Assembly: GCA_900547965.1 (NCBI GenBank)
Contig: URJE01000020.1
Location: forward strand, 1-23,102
DNA length: 23,102 nt
Source of the DNA: an uncultured Eggerthella sp.
GTDB lineage: Bacteria > Actinomycetota > Coriobacteriia > Coriobacteriales > Eggerthellaceae
Direction: 5' to 3'
In this document: positions 9,578-17,210 of the stretch, in pieces
Numbering within the stretch: position 1 is the first letter of the stretch
How the letters are laid out: each line of letters starts with the position of its first letter
Translations under genes and position numbers: made by a program
Notes under the pieces: model-generated
The model's input: only the letters and a program-made list of their open reading frames with translations
Database searches by the model: none
Told to the model about the DNA's origin: nothing

Positions 9578-11323
9578 CTAATGAACTTTCGTATAGTCGC
9601 GTTTGCGTGGCGCAATGAGAGAGGTGTCTACCTCTTCGTAGCTAAGGACGGGGCCGTGCGTAGCGGAATCATAACGAGCGATGGTGGTTTTCAGCCATTC
9701 GTTATCGTTGCGATCGGGGAATTCGGGTTTGAAGTGGCTCCCCCTGCTTTCGTTTCGCTCCAGCGCTCCTTTTGTTATGACTTTTGCAAGATCGAGCATG
9801 CCGTGAAGTTGGCGAATAAACGGCGCATTTGCGTTGCTCCAGGCTGCCTTATCTTGTACACCGATATGGGAAAGTCGTTCATCGATGTTCTCAAGCTTGA
9901 TAAGCGTCTCAGCCAAATCTGCATTGTTGCGAACTACCGTGACGTTCTTCGTCATCAGCTCGCCCATTTCGTGATGCAGGCGGTAGGCATTTTCGGTGCC
10001 ATCAAGCTGCAAAATGCTCTGGTAGCTCGATTCGTCCTTTGCAACAGCTGTTTCGTAGACGCTTTGAGGAATGCTGTTGCCTTCTGGGAGCCCCTTAGCG
10101 TAGACGGCGGCATTGGGCCCAGCGGTCATGCCGGCGAATACGGCGGAAAGAAGGGAATTTGCCCCAAGGCGGTTGGCGCCATGTTGGGTGTAATCGCATT
10201 CACCTGCGGCAAACAGGCCCGGGATGCTTGTTTGCTGATCGAGACTAACCCAGAGCCCGCCCATTGAGTAGTGGACGCTGGGCGCCACGCGCATGGGAAC
10301 CTTGCGTGGATCATCGCCCACAAATTTCTGGTAGATATCCAAAATGCCTTCCAGCTTTGCGTTCAAAACGGATGCGGGAATATGGGAAACGTCCAGATAC
10401 ACCACGTTTTGACCGTTGATACCTAAGTGCTGGTTCACACATACGTCGAAGATCTCGCGTGTAGCGATATCGCGCGGCACCAGGTTGCCGTACGCGGGGT
10501 ACTTTTCTTCCAGGAAATACCAAGGCTTTCCGTCCTTATAGGTCCAAACCCTGCCGCCCTCACCGCGCGCCGATTCGCTCATCAGGCGGTTTTTGTCGAA
10601 GCCGGGAATTGCGGTGGGATGGATTTGGATGAACTCGCCGTTGGCGTAGAGCGCTCCTTGCTGATAGCAACGAGCTGCGGCATAGCCGGTGTTGATGGTG
10701 GAATTGGTTGATTTGCCAAATACGGCTCCGCAGCCACCGGTTGCGATAACGACTGCAACGGCAGGGAAGGCGCGTATTTCCATAGACGTAAGATCCTGTG
10801 CGGTGATTCCACAGCAGGTGCCGTTATGGATTATGGCGGAAACGAAGTCCCAACCAACATAGGTGTGAACCTTGCCTTCAACTTCAAGGGCGCGTACTTG
10901 TTCATCGAGCGCATAGAGGAGCTGTTGGCCGGTTGTGGCGCCAGCGAAGGCGGTGCGTCGCTTTTGCGTGCCGCCGAATCTGCGCAGGTCAAGTAAGCCT
11001 TCGGGGGTTCTATTGAACATTACGCCCATGCGGTCGAACATGTTGACTATTTTAGGGGCAGCTTCGCACATGGCGCGTACCTGTGGTTGGTTCGCCAAAA
11101 AGTCGCCGCCGTAAATGGTGTCATTGAAGTGTTCGTCTACCGAATCGCCTTCGCCTTTGGTGTTCAGCGCGGCGTTGATTCCCCCTTGAGCGCAGGCGGA
11201 ATGCGAGCGTTTGAAGGGCACGAGCGAAAACAAGTCGACGCTCAGACCTGCTTCTACGATTTTCAAAGTTGCCATCAGCCCCGCAAGGCCTCCACCGACA
11301 ACTGCGATTGATCCTTTGCTCAT
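9578..11323 (-). CDS. frdA: Succinate dehydrogenase/fumarate reductase flavoprotein subunit
   Basis: Catalytic subunit interconverting fumarate and succinate on the inner face of the membrane. It has 581 residues from ATG 11323, which has AAGAGG seven bases upstream; an in-frame ATG 13 codons earlier lacks a good site. An FAD Rossmann motif (GGGLAG, residues 10-15) is followed by RSHSACAQGG with His41, the expected covalent FAD ligand. It also has the substrate-site segments HPTAIPG and SESARGEGG. Long stretches such as GGDFLANQP and DRMGVMFNRTPEGLLDLRRFGG are of the Bacillus/epsilonproteobacterial type, not the E. coli Frd type. It is the middle gene of a C-A-B operon, 28 bp after frdC. In an anaerobe with menaquinone, fumarate reduction is the likelier direction. 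Confidence 0.95.
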   Translation of the reverse strand: MSKGSIAVVGGGLAGLMATLKIVEAGLSVDLFSLVPFKRSHSACAQGGINAALNTKGEGDSVDEHFNDTIYGGDFLANQPQVRAMCEAAPKIVNMFDRMGVMFNRTPEGLLDLRRFGGTQKRRTAFAGATTGQQLLYALDEQVRALEVEGKVHTYVGWDFVSAIIHNGTCCGITAQDLTSMEIRAFPAVAVVIATGGCGAVFGKSTNSTINTGYAAARCYQQGALYANGEFIQIHPTAIPGFDKNRLMSESARGEGGRVWTYKDGKPWYFLEEKYPAYGNLVPRDIATREIFDVCVNQHLGINGQNVVYLDVSHIPASVLNAKLEGILDIYQKFVGDDPRKVPMRVAPSVHYSMGGLWVSLDQQTSIPGLFAAGECDYTQHGANRLGANSLLSAVFAGMTAGPNAAVYAKGLPEGNSIPQSVYETAVAKDESSYQSILQLDGTENAYRLHHEMGELMTKNVTVVRNNADLAETLIKLENIDERLSHIGVQDKAAWSNANAPFIRQLHGMLDLAKVITKGALERNESRGSHFKPEFPDRNDNEWLKTTIARYDSATHGPVLSYEEVDTSLIAPRKRDYTKVH

Positions 11324-11351
11324 AACAGCCTCTTTCTTGTAGCGTGCGGGT

Positions 11352-11969
11352 TTAGCCGACAAAGGCGAACAATGCCTTTAAGCCAAACGCAGCGAATGCG
11401 ATGAACAGGGCGAACAGTACGTATCCTGATATTTTCTGAGAACGGGGCGAAACGGTGATTCCCCAGGTGATAAGGAATGTCCAAAGGCCATTGCAGAAGT
11501 GGTAGATGCTGCAAAGAAGACCTATGGCGAACAGCGCAAGCCCGAGTGGCGTGGCAACGATTCCTGCCACCATGGAATAACTCGGATCGACGCCGGTAAG
11601 CTCAACTTGCAGCTTTGTGCCGTAAATATGCCACATCACAAAGAGCAGCGTGACGATGCCCGCTATGCGCTGCAGCACGTAGCACCAGTTGCGGAAGTAG
11701 CGGTAGCGTTGCACGGTAACGCTTGAAGTGAGGGCGATATACACGCCGTAGAGGGCATGAAATAAAAGAGGCAGGAAAATCACGAATGTTTCCAGCACTA
11801 CCTTGTAGGGCATGTGGGCCATAAACGAGCCCATGGTGTCGTAAGGGGTGGTTCCCCAGTTTGCCGAGTAGTTTACGCACATATGGAAGCAGAGAAAGAT
11901 TCCCAGTGGAAATACGCCTGCGAAAGAGTGCAGTTTACGCAGAAAATTAGCGCGGCAGTCTTTGTCCAT
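11352..11969 (-). CDS. frdC: Succinate dehydrogenase/fumarate reductase cytochrome b subunit
   Basis: Membrane anchor carrying two hemes b and the quinone site, related to Bacillus SdhC (cytochrome b558 family). It has 205 residues and five hydrophobic segments. Histidines at 29, 71, 114 and 157 fall almost exactly where the four heme ligands of Bacillus SdhC lie (28, 70, 113, 155), so a di-heme type B enzyme is likely. The start is ATG 11969, with a GGGGGG ribosome site just upstream. The frame stays open up to 12209, but the extra 80 residues look non-coding. First gene of the operon, with frdA 28 bp downstream. A perfect dyad in the leader (12043-12069) may regulate it. Confidence 0.93.
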   Translation of the reverse strand: MDKDCRANFLRKLHSFAGVFPLGIFLCFHMCVNYSANWGTTPYDTMGSFMAHMPYKVVLETFVIFLPLLFHALYGVYIALTSSVTVQRYRYFRNWCYVLQRIAGIVTLLFVMWHIYGTKLQVELTGVDPSYSMVAGIVATPLGLALFAIGLLCSIYHFCNGLWTFLITWGITVSPRSQKISGYVLFALFIAFAAFGLKALFAFVG

Positions 11970-12042
11970 GATCCCCCCGATTCCGTCGCCCTCTGGCCGT
12001 AAGGCGGGTTTGTTCAGGCGGCCGTTGCGATTCCCCGTGCAG

Positions 12043-12069
12043 CAACCAGCTTGACGTTGAAGCTGGTTG
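12043..12069. promoter_or_regulatory. Perfect 10-bp inverted repeat upstream of frdC
   Basis: Arms CAACCAGCTT and AAGCTGGTTG flank a 7-base spacer, 74 bases before the frdC start. A possible -10 box (TATACT on the minus strand, 12101-12106) lies just upstream in the transcription direction, without a clear -35. The dyad would then sit in the 5' leader, as an operator or an RNA hairpin. The half-site AAGCTGGTTG also occurs at 12271-12280. Confidence 0.5.
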
Positions 12070-12476
12070 TTAATAGTAAAATCCCAGCTCATCTTTAAAA
12101 AGTATACCGTTATCCTTGTCGGTGTTCGCGGGGTGCTTGGCTCTTTTCCATTGCATTTTCCTGGCGATTCATATATTGGGAGCCAGGTAAGGTTCGTTCT
12201 TGTGATCAAGGTTGGTCTTGCTTTTTAGCGGTGCCGAAAGCTGAAGGCAATGTGGAGCAGGACGGGTAAGAAGCTGGTTGATCCAGCAATGCGTCTTTGT
12301 AGAGCGACAGAGTGACGGGGGCGAACGTCATTGGGAAAATAGGAGTACGTAGCTGCTCGGGATGGCTTCGATAGGGGACAGCGGTGAATCGAATCCCATC
12401 AACAGCATGGTGACCGTTGGTTTTTAGCGCGGTTGAACAGGGGTATTCTTGTGAATGGAAAAAAGAGGGGGTACCC
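12070..12476. other. Intergenic stretch between the divergent frd operon and the patatin gene
   Basis: No gene is supported here. It should hold the frd promoter (minus) and the patatin-gene promoter (plus). I see a possible minus -10 (12101-12106), the isolated half-site AAGCTGGTTG at 12271-12280, and the patatin ribosome site AGAGGGGG just before 12477. The open frames crossing it have no ribosome sites and low-complexity translations. Confidence 0.5.
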
Positions 12477-13379
12477 ATGAAGAAAGCAAACTTCCATGCT
12501 GCTAACACCGTGTTGATGTTCGAAGGCGGTGGGATGCGCGCCAGTTATACGGCTGCGATGGCATCGCTCTTGCTTGAGCAGAATATCACCTTCGGTCATG
12601 TGTGCGGTATTTCTGCTGGCTCAAGCCACACGGTGAATTATCTTTCAGGCGATATTTGGCGCACCCGTGCCAGTTTTACCGATTTGGTAATGGAGCCTGA
12701 ATTTGGCGGCGCTAAGACGTTTGCCCAGGGTAAGGGCATGTTTTCTGCTCACTGGATTTATGAGGAAGCGGGTTTGCCCGAAGGCGTATTGCCGTTCAAC
12801 TTTGAGGCGTTTGCCCAGAATCCAACTCCTTGCTCAATCCAGGCATTCGATCGCGATACGGGCGAATCGGTGGTCTGGCACAAAGAAGATATGGCTACGT
12901 TGAAGGACGTGATGGTGCGTGTGCGCGCCAGCAGCACTCTTCCGGTGGTAATGCCGCCGGTCCATATCGGCGACCGCGTGTACTACGATGGCGGCTTGGG
13001 TGTTGGCGCCGGCATTCCGTTGCAGCTGGCACTCGATTCGGGATGTCCCCGTATCCTGGCTGTTCTCACGAGAGCCAAGGGCTTCCGCAAGCCTGTTGAT
13101 GATATCGGCGCAAGCGCCAAGGCGATCGCCAATAGCTATCACCGGTATCCTAAAGTGAAAGAAGCCCTGCTTACACGCAATGAGCGCTATAACGCTGAAC
13201 TTGAAAAGCTCGAAGCGCTGGCGGAAGAGGGGAAGGTGTACATCGTATACGCCGATAAGATGGCGGTAAGCAACAGCACCACCGACCTGGAGCGTTTACG
13301 TGCCAGCTATTTCGACGGGTACAACCAGTATCAGAACCAGTTACCGGAAATCCTGGAATGGCTTAAAGCGGGGAAGTAG
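12477..13379 (+). CDS. Patatin-like phospholipase family protein
   Basis: A 300-residue serine hydrolase of the patatin fold, close in layout to E. coli YjjU; the likely role is acyl-ester cleavage of a lipid, with the natural substrate unknown. The oxyanion-hole motif FEGGGMR is at residues 15-21, the nucleophile elbow GISAG has Ser46, and the dyad Asp171 is in YYDGGLG. No signal peptide or membrane segment is visible, so it is probably cytoplasmic. AGAGGGGG before ATG 12477 fixes the start; an upstream ATG at 12417 in frame lacks support. Its stop lies only 3 bp from the stop of the convergent permease gene, with no terminator between. Confidence 0.9.
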   Translation: MKKANFHAANTVLMFEGGGMRASYTAAMASLLLEQNITFGHVCGISAGSSHTVNYLSGDIWRTRASFTDLVMEPEFGGAKTFAQGKGMFSAHWIYEEAGLPEGVLPFNFEAFAQNPTPCSIQAFDRDTGESVVWHKEDMATLKDVMVRVRASSTLPVVMPPVHIGDRVYYDGGLGVGAGIPLQLALDSGCPRILAVLTRAKGFRKPVDDIGASAKAIANSYHRYPKVKEALLTRNERYNAELEKLEALAEEGKVYIVYADKMAVSNSTTDLERLRASYFDGYNQYQNQLPEILEWLKAGK

Positions 13380-13382
13380 CAG

Positions 13383-14339
13383 CTACATAAAGGTGATACC
13401 TAGCACCTGGAACAAGAGGCCCCATGCAACGCCGGTAGCATACAGTCCAGCGAGGATCGCCACGTTTTGCCCGATGCGGCGGTTTTCTCCAAACAGCACC
13501 AGGATGCCTACGCCCGCAGATACCAACAAGCCGGAAAGCATGGCGCCCGTGCCTAGCATGCCGTCAAGGTACAACTGGGTTATCACCACACTTGCTCCGC
13601 AGTTGGGGATAAGCCCAACCAGCGCCGAGCCAAAGATGGCAAGGCCAGGGTTCGATGCCAGGAATGCGGCAACGGCTTCTTCGCCGGCAACTTCCATGAT
13701 GGCAACCAGTGCGAGCGAAATAAGAAACACGATGATCGAAACTTCAAGTGTGTGCTTAACTGCGCTTATGGTTATTTCGGCCCAGCCGGTATGCGTGCTG
13801 GCGCAATGACAGCTGGGGTTGTGGCAGTGATCGGGGCCGAAAGAGTGTTCCTCGATACGCTCATGCTCGCAATTACAGGAATGGGCATGTTCGTGAGCAT
13901 GCTCTTGCGTTGCTTTGGCTTGGGCAAGGTGAAGACGAAGACGTAGAACTCCGTCGATTGCGAAGCCCATGATCATGCCGATGATGACTTTCACGCCAAC
14001 GATGCTTGCCATTACGCACCAATCAACCTGTTCGGCGATGAACAACGGCAGCATTTCATCGGACGTGGAAAGCAGCACTGCAAAGAGGGTGCCTAAAGTG
14101 ATGGCTCTGCTAGAAAACAGTGCAGCACCAGCGGCAGAAAAGCCGCATTGCGGAACAGCGCCCAGTACGGCCGCCACAGCGGGGCCGAGTTTGCCCGCTT
14201 TCTGCACCAGTTCTTCTGTTCGATTGCCCGCTTTGTGCTCGAGAGCCTCAAGAAGAAAATACGTCACCAATAAAAACGGCACCAGATAGATGGTGTCTTC
14301 AAAGGCGTGTTCGAGAAGGTGGGGGACAAGTTCGAGCAT
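13383..14339 (-). CDS. ArsP_2-type metal permease (putative manganese/heavy-metal exporter)
   Basis: A polytopic membrane protein of 318 residues, about ten segments, matching the family of putative 10-TM heavy-metal exporters (Pfam ArsP_2; also called putative manganese transporter). It has two halves with the same motif: PQCGFS at 63-68 and PNCGAS at 245-250, each followed by a similar glycine-rich helix pair, which suggests an internal duplication. Between the halves, residues 147-183 form a hydrophilic loop with ten His and five Cys, an obvious metal-binding stretch. Its ATG is 3 bp after the stop of the Fur-family gene, so the two form one transcription unit, probably with coupled translation. 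Export of Mn, Zn, Fe or another soft metal is inferred; the specific metal cannot be read. Confidence 0.82.
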   Translation of the reverse strand: MLELVPHLLEHAFEDTIYLVPFLLVTYFLLEALEHKAGNRTEELVQKAGKLGPAVAAVLGAVPQCGFSAAGAALFSSRAITLGTLFAVLLSTSDEMLPLFIAEQVDWCVMASIVGVKVIIGMIMGFAIDGVLRLRLHLAQAKATQEHAHEHAHSCNCEHERIEEHSFGPDHCHNPSCHCASTHTGWAEITISAVKHTLEVSIIVFLISLALVAIMEVAGEEAVAAFLASNPGLAIFGSALVGLIPNCGASVVITQLYLDGMLGTGAMLSGLLVSAGVGILVLFGENRRIGQNVAILAGLYATGVAWGLLFQVLGITFM

Positions 14340-14342
14340 CTG

Positions 14343-14771
14343 CTATTCACCGCGCTTTGCCAAGCATGCTTCGCATAGGCCGTACAGCACCGTCTTTGTG
14401 GGATTGATGCGTACGTGATGATGCTCGATAACATGCTCGTAGAGCTTCTGCAGCTCACCGCAATCGATAGGGGAAAGACCCCCGCACTCCTCGCACTTCA
14501 GGAAGAAATACACATCTTCGGGGGCGTCGGGAAGAAAACGGTAGCAAATGCTGGAAGCGCCTTCGATGCTGGTGCGGGCGATGATGCCCTCTTCTTCAAG
14601 GCGCTCAAGATTGCGATACACCGTTGCCGTTCCAACTTTAGTGTCCTGGTCGGCCAAGGCGCTTACGATGTCTTTGCTCGTGAAAAAAGCACCCCGGTGG
14701 GCCTGGATGCATGAAAGGATGAGCTCCTTTTGTTTGGTGCGGTATTGCTTGGTATTGCCCGTGCTTGCCAT
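14343..14771 (-). CDS. Fur-family metal-responsive transcriptional regulator
   Basis: A 142-residue DNA-binding repressor of the Fur/Zur/PerR family. The winged-helix part includes VGTATVYRNLERLEEEG (46-62), the family recognition helix. The dimer domain has two CxxC pairs (Cys93/96 and Cys133/136), which hold a structural zinc, and the His cluster HHHVRINPT near 117-125 for regulatory metal. Which metal is sensed (Fe, Zn, Mn or peroxide) cannot be told from these residues. It is the first gene of a two-gene unit with the permease, and several palindromes lie 52-133 bp upstream, so self-repression is likely. The ribosome site is weak (GAAAGATAAGG very close to the ATG). Confidence 0.92.
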   Translation of the reverse strand: MASTGNTKQYRTKQKELILSCIQAHRGAFFTSKDIVSALADQDTKVGTATVYRNLERLEEEGIIARTSIEGASSICYRFLPDAPEDVYFFLKCEECGGLSPIDCGELQKLYEHVIEHHHVRINPTKTVLYGLCEACLAKRGE

Positions 14772-14822
14772 GCCTTATCTTTCGTTCGTGTGCGTGGATG
14801 AGTCCTCGGAAGGGGTAGCGTC

Positions 14823-14847
14823 TAAAATGAAAACGAATCTCATTTTA
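14823..14847. promoter_or_regulatory. Fur-type operator 1, 25-bp dyad over the -10 box
   Basis: Perfect arms TAAAATGA and TCATTTTA flank a 9-base centre. The minus-strand -10 box of the fur-permease promoter lies inside the right arm. It shares the pattern AAATGArAA-N3-wTCTCATTT with the second dyad 48 bp upstream, so the same protein probably binds both. Confidence 0.72.
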
Positions 14848-14869
14848 TTGGTGTGGAGTCGTTAGTCAA
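14842..14869 (-). promoter_or_regulatory. Sigma-70-type promoter of the Fur/permease unit
   Basis: On the minus strand, TTGACT (14864-14869) and TAAAAT (14842-14847) are 16 bases apart. The -10 lies in operator 1 and the -35 sits directly beside operator 2, the layout expected for repression by blocking polymerase. The predicted leader is about 65 bases. Confidence 0.7.
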
Positions 14870-14870
14870 T

Positions 14871-14904
14871 AGAAATGAGAAAAGTTCTCATTTCTGAGAA
14901 CTTT
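14871..14904. promoter_or_regulatory. Fur-type operator 2, two overlapping dyads
   Basis: First dyad: AGAAATGAGAA and TTCTCATTTCT, perfect 11-bp arms around AAG (14871-14895). Second dyad: AAAGTTCTCA and TGAGAACTTT, perfect 10-bp arms around TTTC (14881-14904). The two share a TTCTCA half-site, giving three alternating TGAGAA/TTCTCA half-sites. Overlapping palindromes like this are common where Fur-family dimers bind side by side. Confidence 0.7.
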
Positions 14905-15045
14905 CGATAACACATGCGGGTATGTTCAAATGAGGGTGTGTTGATGCCGCGTGGATATACGCGGGGCGTCTACCTGGCGTTTCCGTGAAGTTTAGGCGAA
15001 TTGCGGACTATTCGCCAGGCGCTGGCCGCGTGCCTAGACCGGGTG

Positions 15046-15270
15046 CTATTCCTGGCCTGTTGGGCCTTCGTCGTTTTCCGGATCGTCGCCTTTGTTTTTG
15101 CCAGCTTTTTTTTTCGCCAGTTTTGCCCAGGCTGAATCGGAGCAAACAAGAAGCGCGCCTAAGATAAACCAGACGGCAGGGTGGATGCCCAGCACGGGTG
15201 CTTGCCCGGTAAGGTCAACGATGCCGATGCATATCATTGCAAAACCAAGAATCACCGATCCGATTTTCAT
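15046..15270 (-). CDS. Small two-segment membrane protein, unknown function
   Basis: A 74-residue protein that I do not recognise. Two hydrophobic segments (about 4-21 and 32-46) are followed by a basic stretch (LAKKKAGKNKG) and an acidic tail. AAAGGAT about nine bases before the ATG supports it as real. It lies alone between the fur promoter region and the flippase gene, with both neighbours divergent from or leading away from it. No partner or function can be inferred. Confidence 0.6.
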   Translation of the reverse strand: MKIGSVILGFAMICIGIVDLTGQAPVLGIHPAVWFILGALLVCSDSAWAKLAKKKAGKNKGDDPENDEGPTGQE

Positions 15271-15452
15271 GGGTTTGATCCTTTCTGTGCTTGCGTTGTT
15301 ATTCGGTGTTACTTCCCATGATAGGACTTAATGGGGAATCGTTTCTCCCATATCGGCAAAGGATCTGGTGATCTCATGCATTCCCCGTGCGCGTTTCCTG
15401 TTGCATTCCTTCGGGCAGCGCGGTGCGGAGTTGAGAGATCTATACTTATTGG

Positions 15453-15475
15453 AACGCAGGGTTATGTCCTGCGTT
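15453..15475. promoter_or_regulatory. Perfect hairpin at the flippase start
   Basis: Arms AACGCAGG and CCTGCGTT flank a 7-base loop and end one base before the first ATG of the flippase frame. A TATACT box lies just upstream (15441-15446), so the hairpin would be the first structure of the transcript. No T run follows, so it is not a terminator; it may affect translation or argue for the later start at 15528. Confidence 0.4.
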
Positions 15476-15476
15476 T

Positions 15477-17069
15477 ATGATATTTGCGCTTTTGGCGCCG
15501 CACAAAGAAAGGCTAGCCTCTATCAGCATGCAGGGAAGACACGCGAAGAATACGCAAGGCGGTCAATCCTTCAGGGAGCGCGCACGCACCGCTGCGCAGC
15601 AGGCGGGCAAAAAAGGGTCGACAGTTTCTTTTGCCGATACCTTCCGCGAAACGCGCGGCAACGGCAGGCGTCGGCAGCGGCCCGATAGCAAACCCCGCAA
15701 ACCCCGCAAGTTGAACCCGGTCAAAAAGGCGGTTAACAATTGGTGCAACCGTCTTTTGGGCGTTGTTTCTGAGGGGTCGTTTGACCAGGAAGAGGAATTC
15801 GCCTCCCATAAAACAACGCGCGATTACATTTGCAACACCATCGGCACGGGTGCATGGGGCATGGTGTTCCCTATCCTTACTATCGTGGTAACGCAGTTGT
15901 GCGGTGTTGAACAGGCGGGCATGTTTTCCATGGCATTCATCATCGGCACGCTGCTGATGATCATCGGCAATTATGGCATGCGTACCTATCAAGTGTCCGA
16001 CATCAAGGAAACGCATTCGTTTTCGGACTACCAGATTAGTCGTGTGATCACGTGTATCGCGATGATGGCAGTGGCATATGTGTACTGCGGAATTCGCGGT
16101 TACAGCGAGCAGATGTTCACTATCTGCATGGGTGTGTGCGTATACAAGATGATCGACGGCCTTGCCGATGTGTACGAAGGGCGCCTCCAGCAGAAAGACA
16201 AGCTGTACCTTGCGGGAATCTCCCAGGCTTTCCGCTCAGTGGTTGTGTTTGTGGTGTTCTCGCTATTCCTTCTGGTAACGCGCGACCTGGGGATTTCCAG
16301 CATCGCAATGGCGGTGGCTGCCATTGCCACATTCTTGGTGCTTACGTTCCCCTTGGCGTTGCTGGAAACGCCGAAATCGCGAAGGCAGAGCACGCAGAGC
16401 ATCATCGCCCTGTTCAAACAGTGTTTCCCAGTGTTCATCGCGCTGTTCATGTATGCCCTTATCGACAACATGCCGAAGTTCGTTATGGAAACGGCGCTCA
16501 GCTACGACAACCAACTGTATTTCAACGCGTTGTACTTCCCTGCGCAGGCTATCCTGCTTACGGTTGGTTTTGTATACAAGCCGTTGTTGGTACGCATGGC
16601 TCAGATGTGGGCCGATGCCGAAAAGCGCAATCGATTCCATCTGGTTATCTTGGCCATTGTTGCTATGGTCATCGCGCTTACGTTGGTAGTTATCTTCCTT
16701 ATGGGTTGGATCGGCATCCCCATCATGAACTTCATGTACGGCATCGATTTCGAGCAATTCAGGGGCTTGAGCTTCATCATGATTGCCGCAGGTGGCGTAA
16801 CGGCCATTATCGACTTCCTGTATCAGGTAATCACGGTGTTGCGCCGCCAGAAGTCGGTTATGAAGCTGTACGTTATCACCTTTGGCTTCTCCCTGTTCGT
16901 GCCCATCTTGCTCATTGATTTCACGGGCTTGCCGGGCGCCGTGATTGGCTATCTTATTGTTATGACCATTCTGATGGTGCTTCTGGTATGGGAGTACATC
17001 AGTATTTGCCTCGATCTTTCCAAGCACCCCGTTTCGCAAAAGCCCGCCTCCATTGCTGCTGATGAATAG
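15477..17069 (+). CDS. MOP-superfamily polysaccharide/lipid-linked sugar flippase
   Basis: A 530-residue membrane protein with about 12-14 hydrophobic segments from residue 122 on, of the Wzx/polysaccharide biosynthesis type that flips lipid-linked sugars across the membrane. The first 90 residues are unusual: cytoplasmic, strongly basic and low in complexity (many Arg, Lys, Gln and Gly, such as GRRRQRPDSKPRKPRK), ending in an acidic patch QEEE before the first segment. The start is uncertain: ATG 15477 has no good ribosome site and follows a hairpin, while ATG 15528 has AAGAAAGG but 15 bases away. No glycosyltransferase genes are nearby, so the substrate is unknown. A strong two-way terminator follows. 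Confidence 0.8.
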   Translation: MIFALLAPHKERLASISMQGRHAKNTQGGQSFRERARTAAQQAGKKGSTVSFADTFRETRGNGRRRQRPDSKPRKPRKLNPVKKAVNNWCNRLLGVVSEGSFDQEEEFASHKTTRDYICNTIGTGAWGMVFPILTIVVTQLCGVEQAGMFSMAFIIGTLLMIIGNYGMRTYQVSDIKETHSFSDYQISRVITCIAMMAVAYVYCGIRGYSEQMFTICMGVCVYKMIDGLADVYEGRLQQKDKLYLAGISQAFRSVVVFVVFSLFLLVTRDLGISSIAMAVAAIATFLVLTFPLALLETPKSRRQSTQSIIALFKQCFPVFIALFMYALIDNMPKFVMETALSYDNQLYFNALYFPAQAILLTVGFVYKPLLVRMAQMWADAEKRNRFHLVILAIVAMVIALTLVVIFLMGWIGIPIMNFMYGIDFEQFRGLSFIMIAAGGVTAIIDFLYQVITVLRRQKSVMKLYVITFGFSLFVPILLIDFTGLPGAVIGYLIVMTILMVLLVWEYISICLDLSKHPVSQKPASIAADE

Positions 17070-17129
17070 TGTTGGCGAAGCTTTGGTGGACGTTGCTGCG
17101 ATTGGTGGGGTGGAAATCTCCTCGAGTTA

Positions 17130-17170
17130 AAAGAAGCGGCATCCGCGTTAACTGCGGATGCCGCTTCTTT
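17130..17170. terminator. Bidirectional terminator between convergent genes
   Basis: A perfect 17-bp stem (AAAGAAGCGGCATCCGC and its complement) with loop GTTAACT. A/T runs on both sides let it stop the flippase transcript (plus) and the SDR transcript (minus). Confidence 0.92.
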
Positions 17171-17210
17171 AATAGCTAGCAGCTTTGAGATTGTCTTGCG
17201 TTCTTCGGCG

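Noticed and set aside
9565..9615. Upstream start for frdB
   Set aside because: It would overlap the end of frdA and lacks the AGAAGGAGG site present before 9564.
11970..12209. N-terminal extension of frdC by 80 codons
   Set aside because: ATG 11969 has a strong ribosome site and gives a standard-length protein with heme histidines in register; the extension would cover the leader dyad and promoter region.
12206..12508. 100-codon minus-strand open frame upstream of the patatin gene
   Set aside because: No ribosome site, no recognisable product, and it overlaps the patatin start and likely promoters.
14905..15045. Small RNA gene in the folded region after the Fur operators
   Set aside because: Several short inverted repeats (CCGCGT/ACGCGG, GGCGAA/TTCGCC) occur but there is no promoter plus terminator pair to support a transcript.
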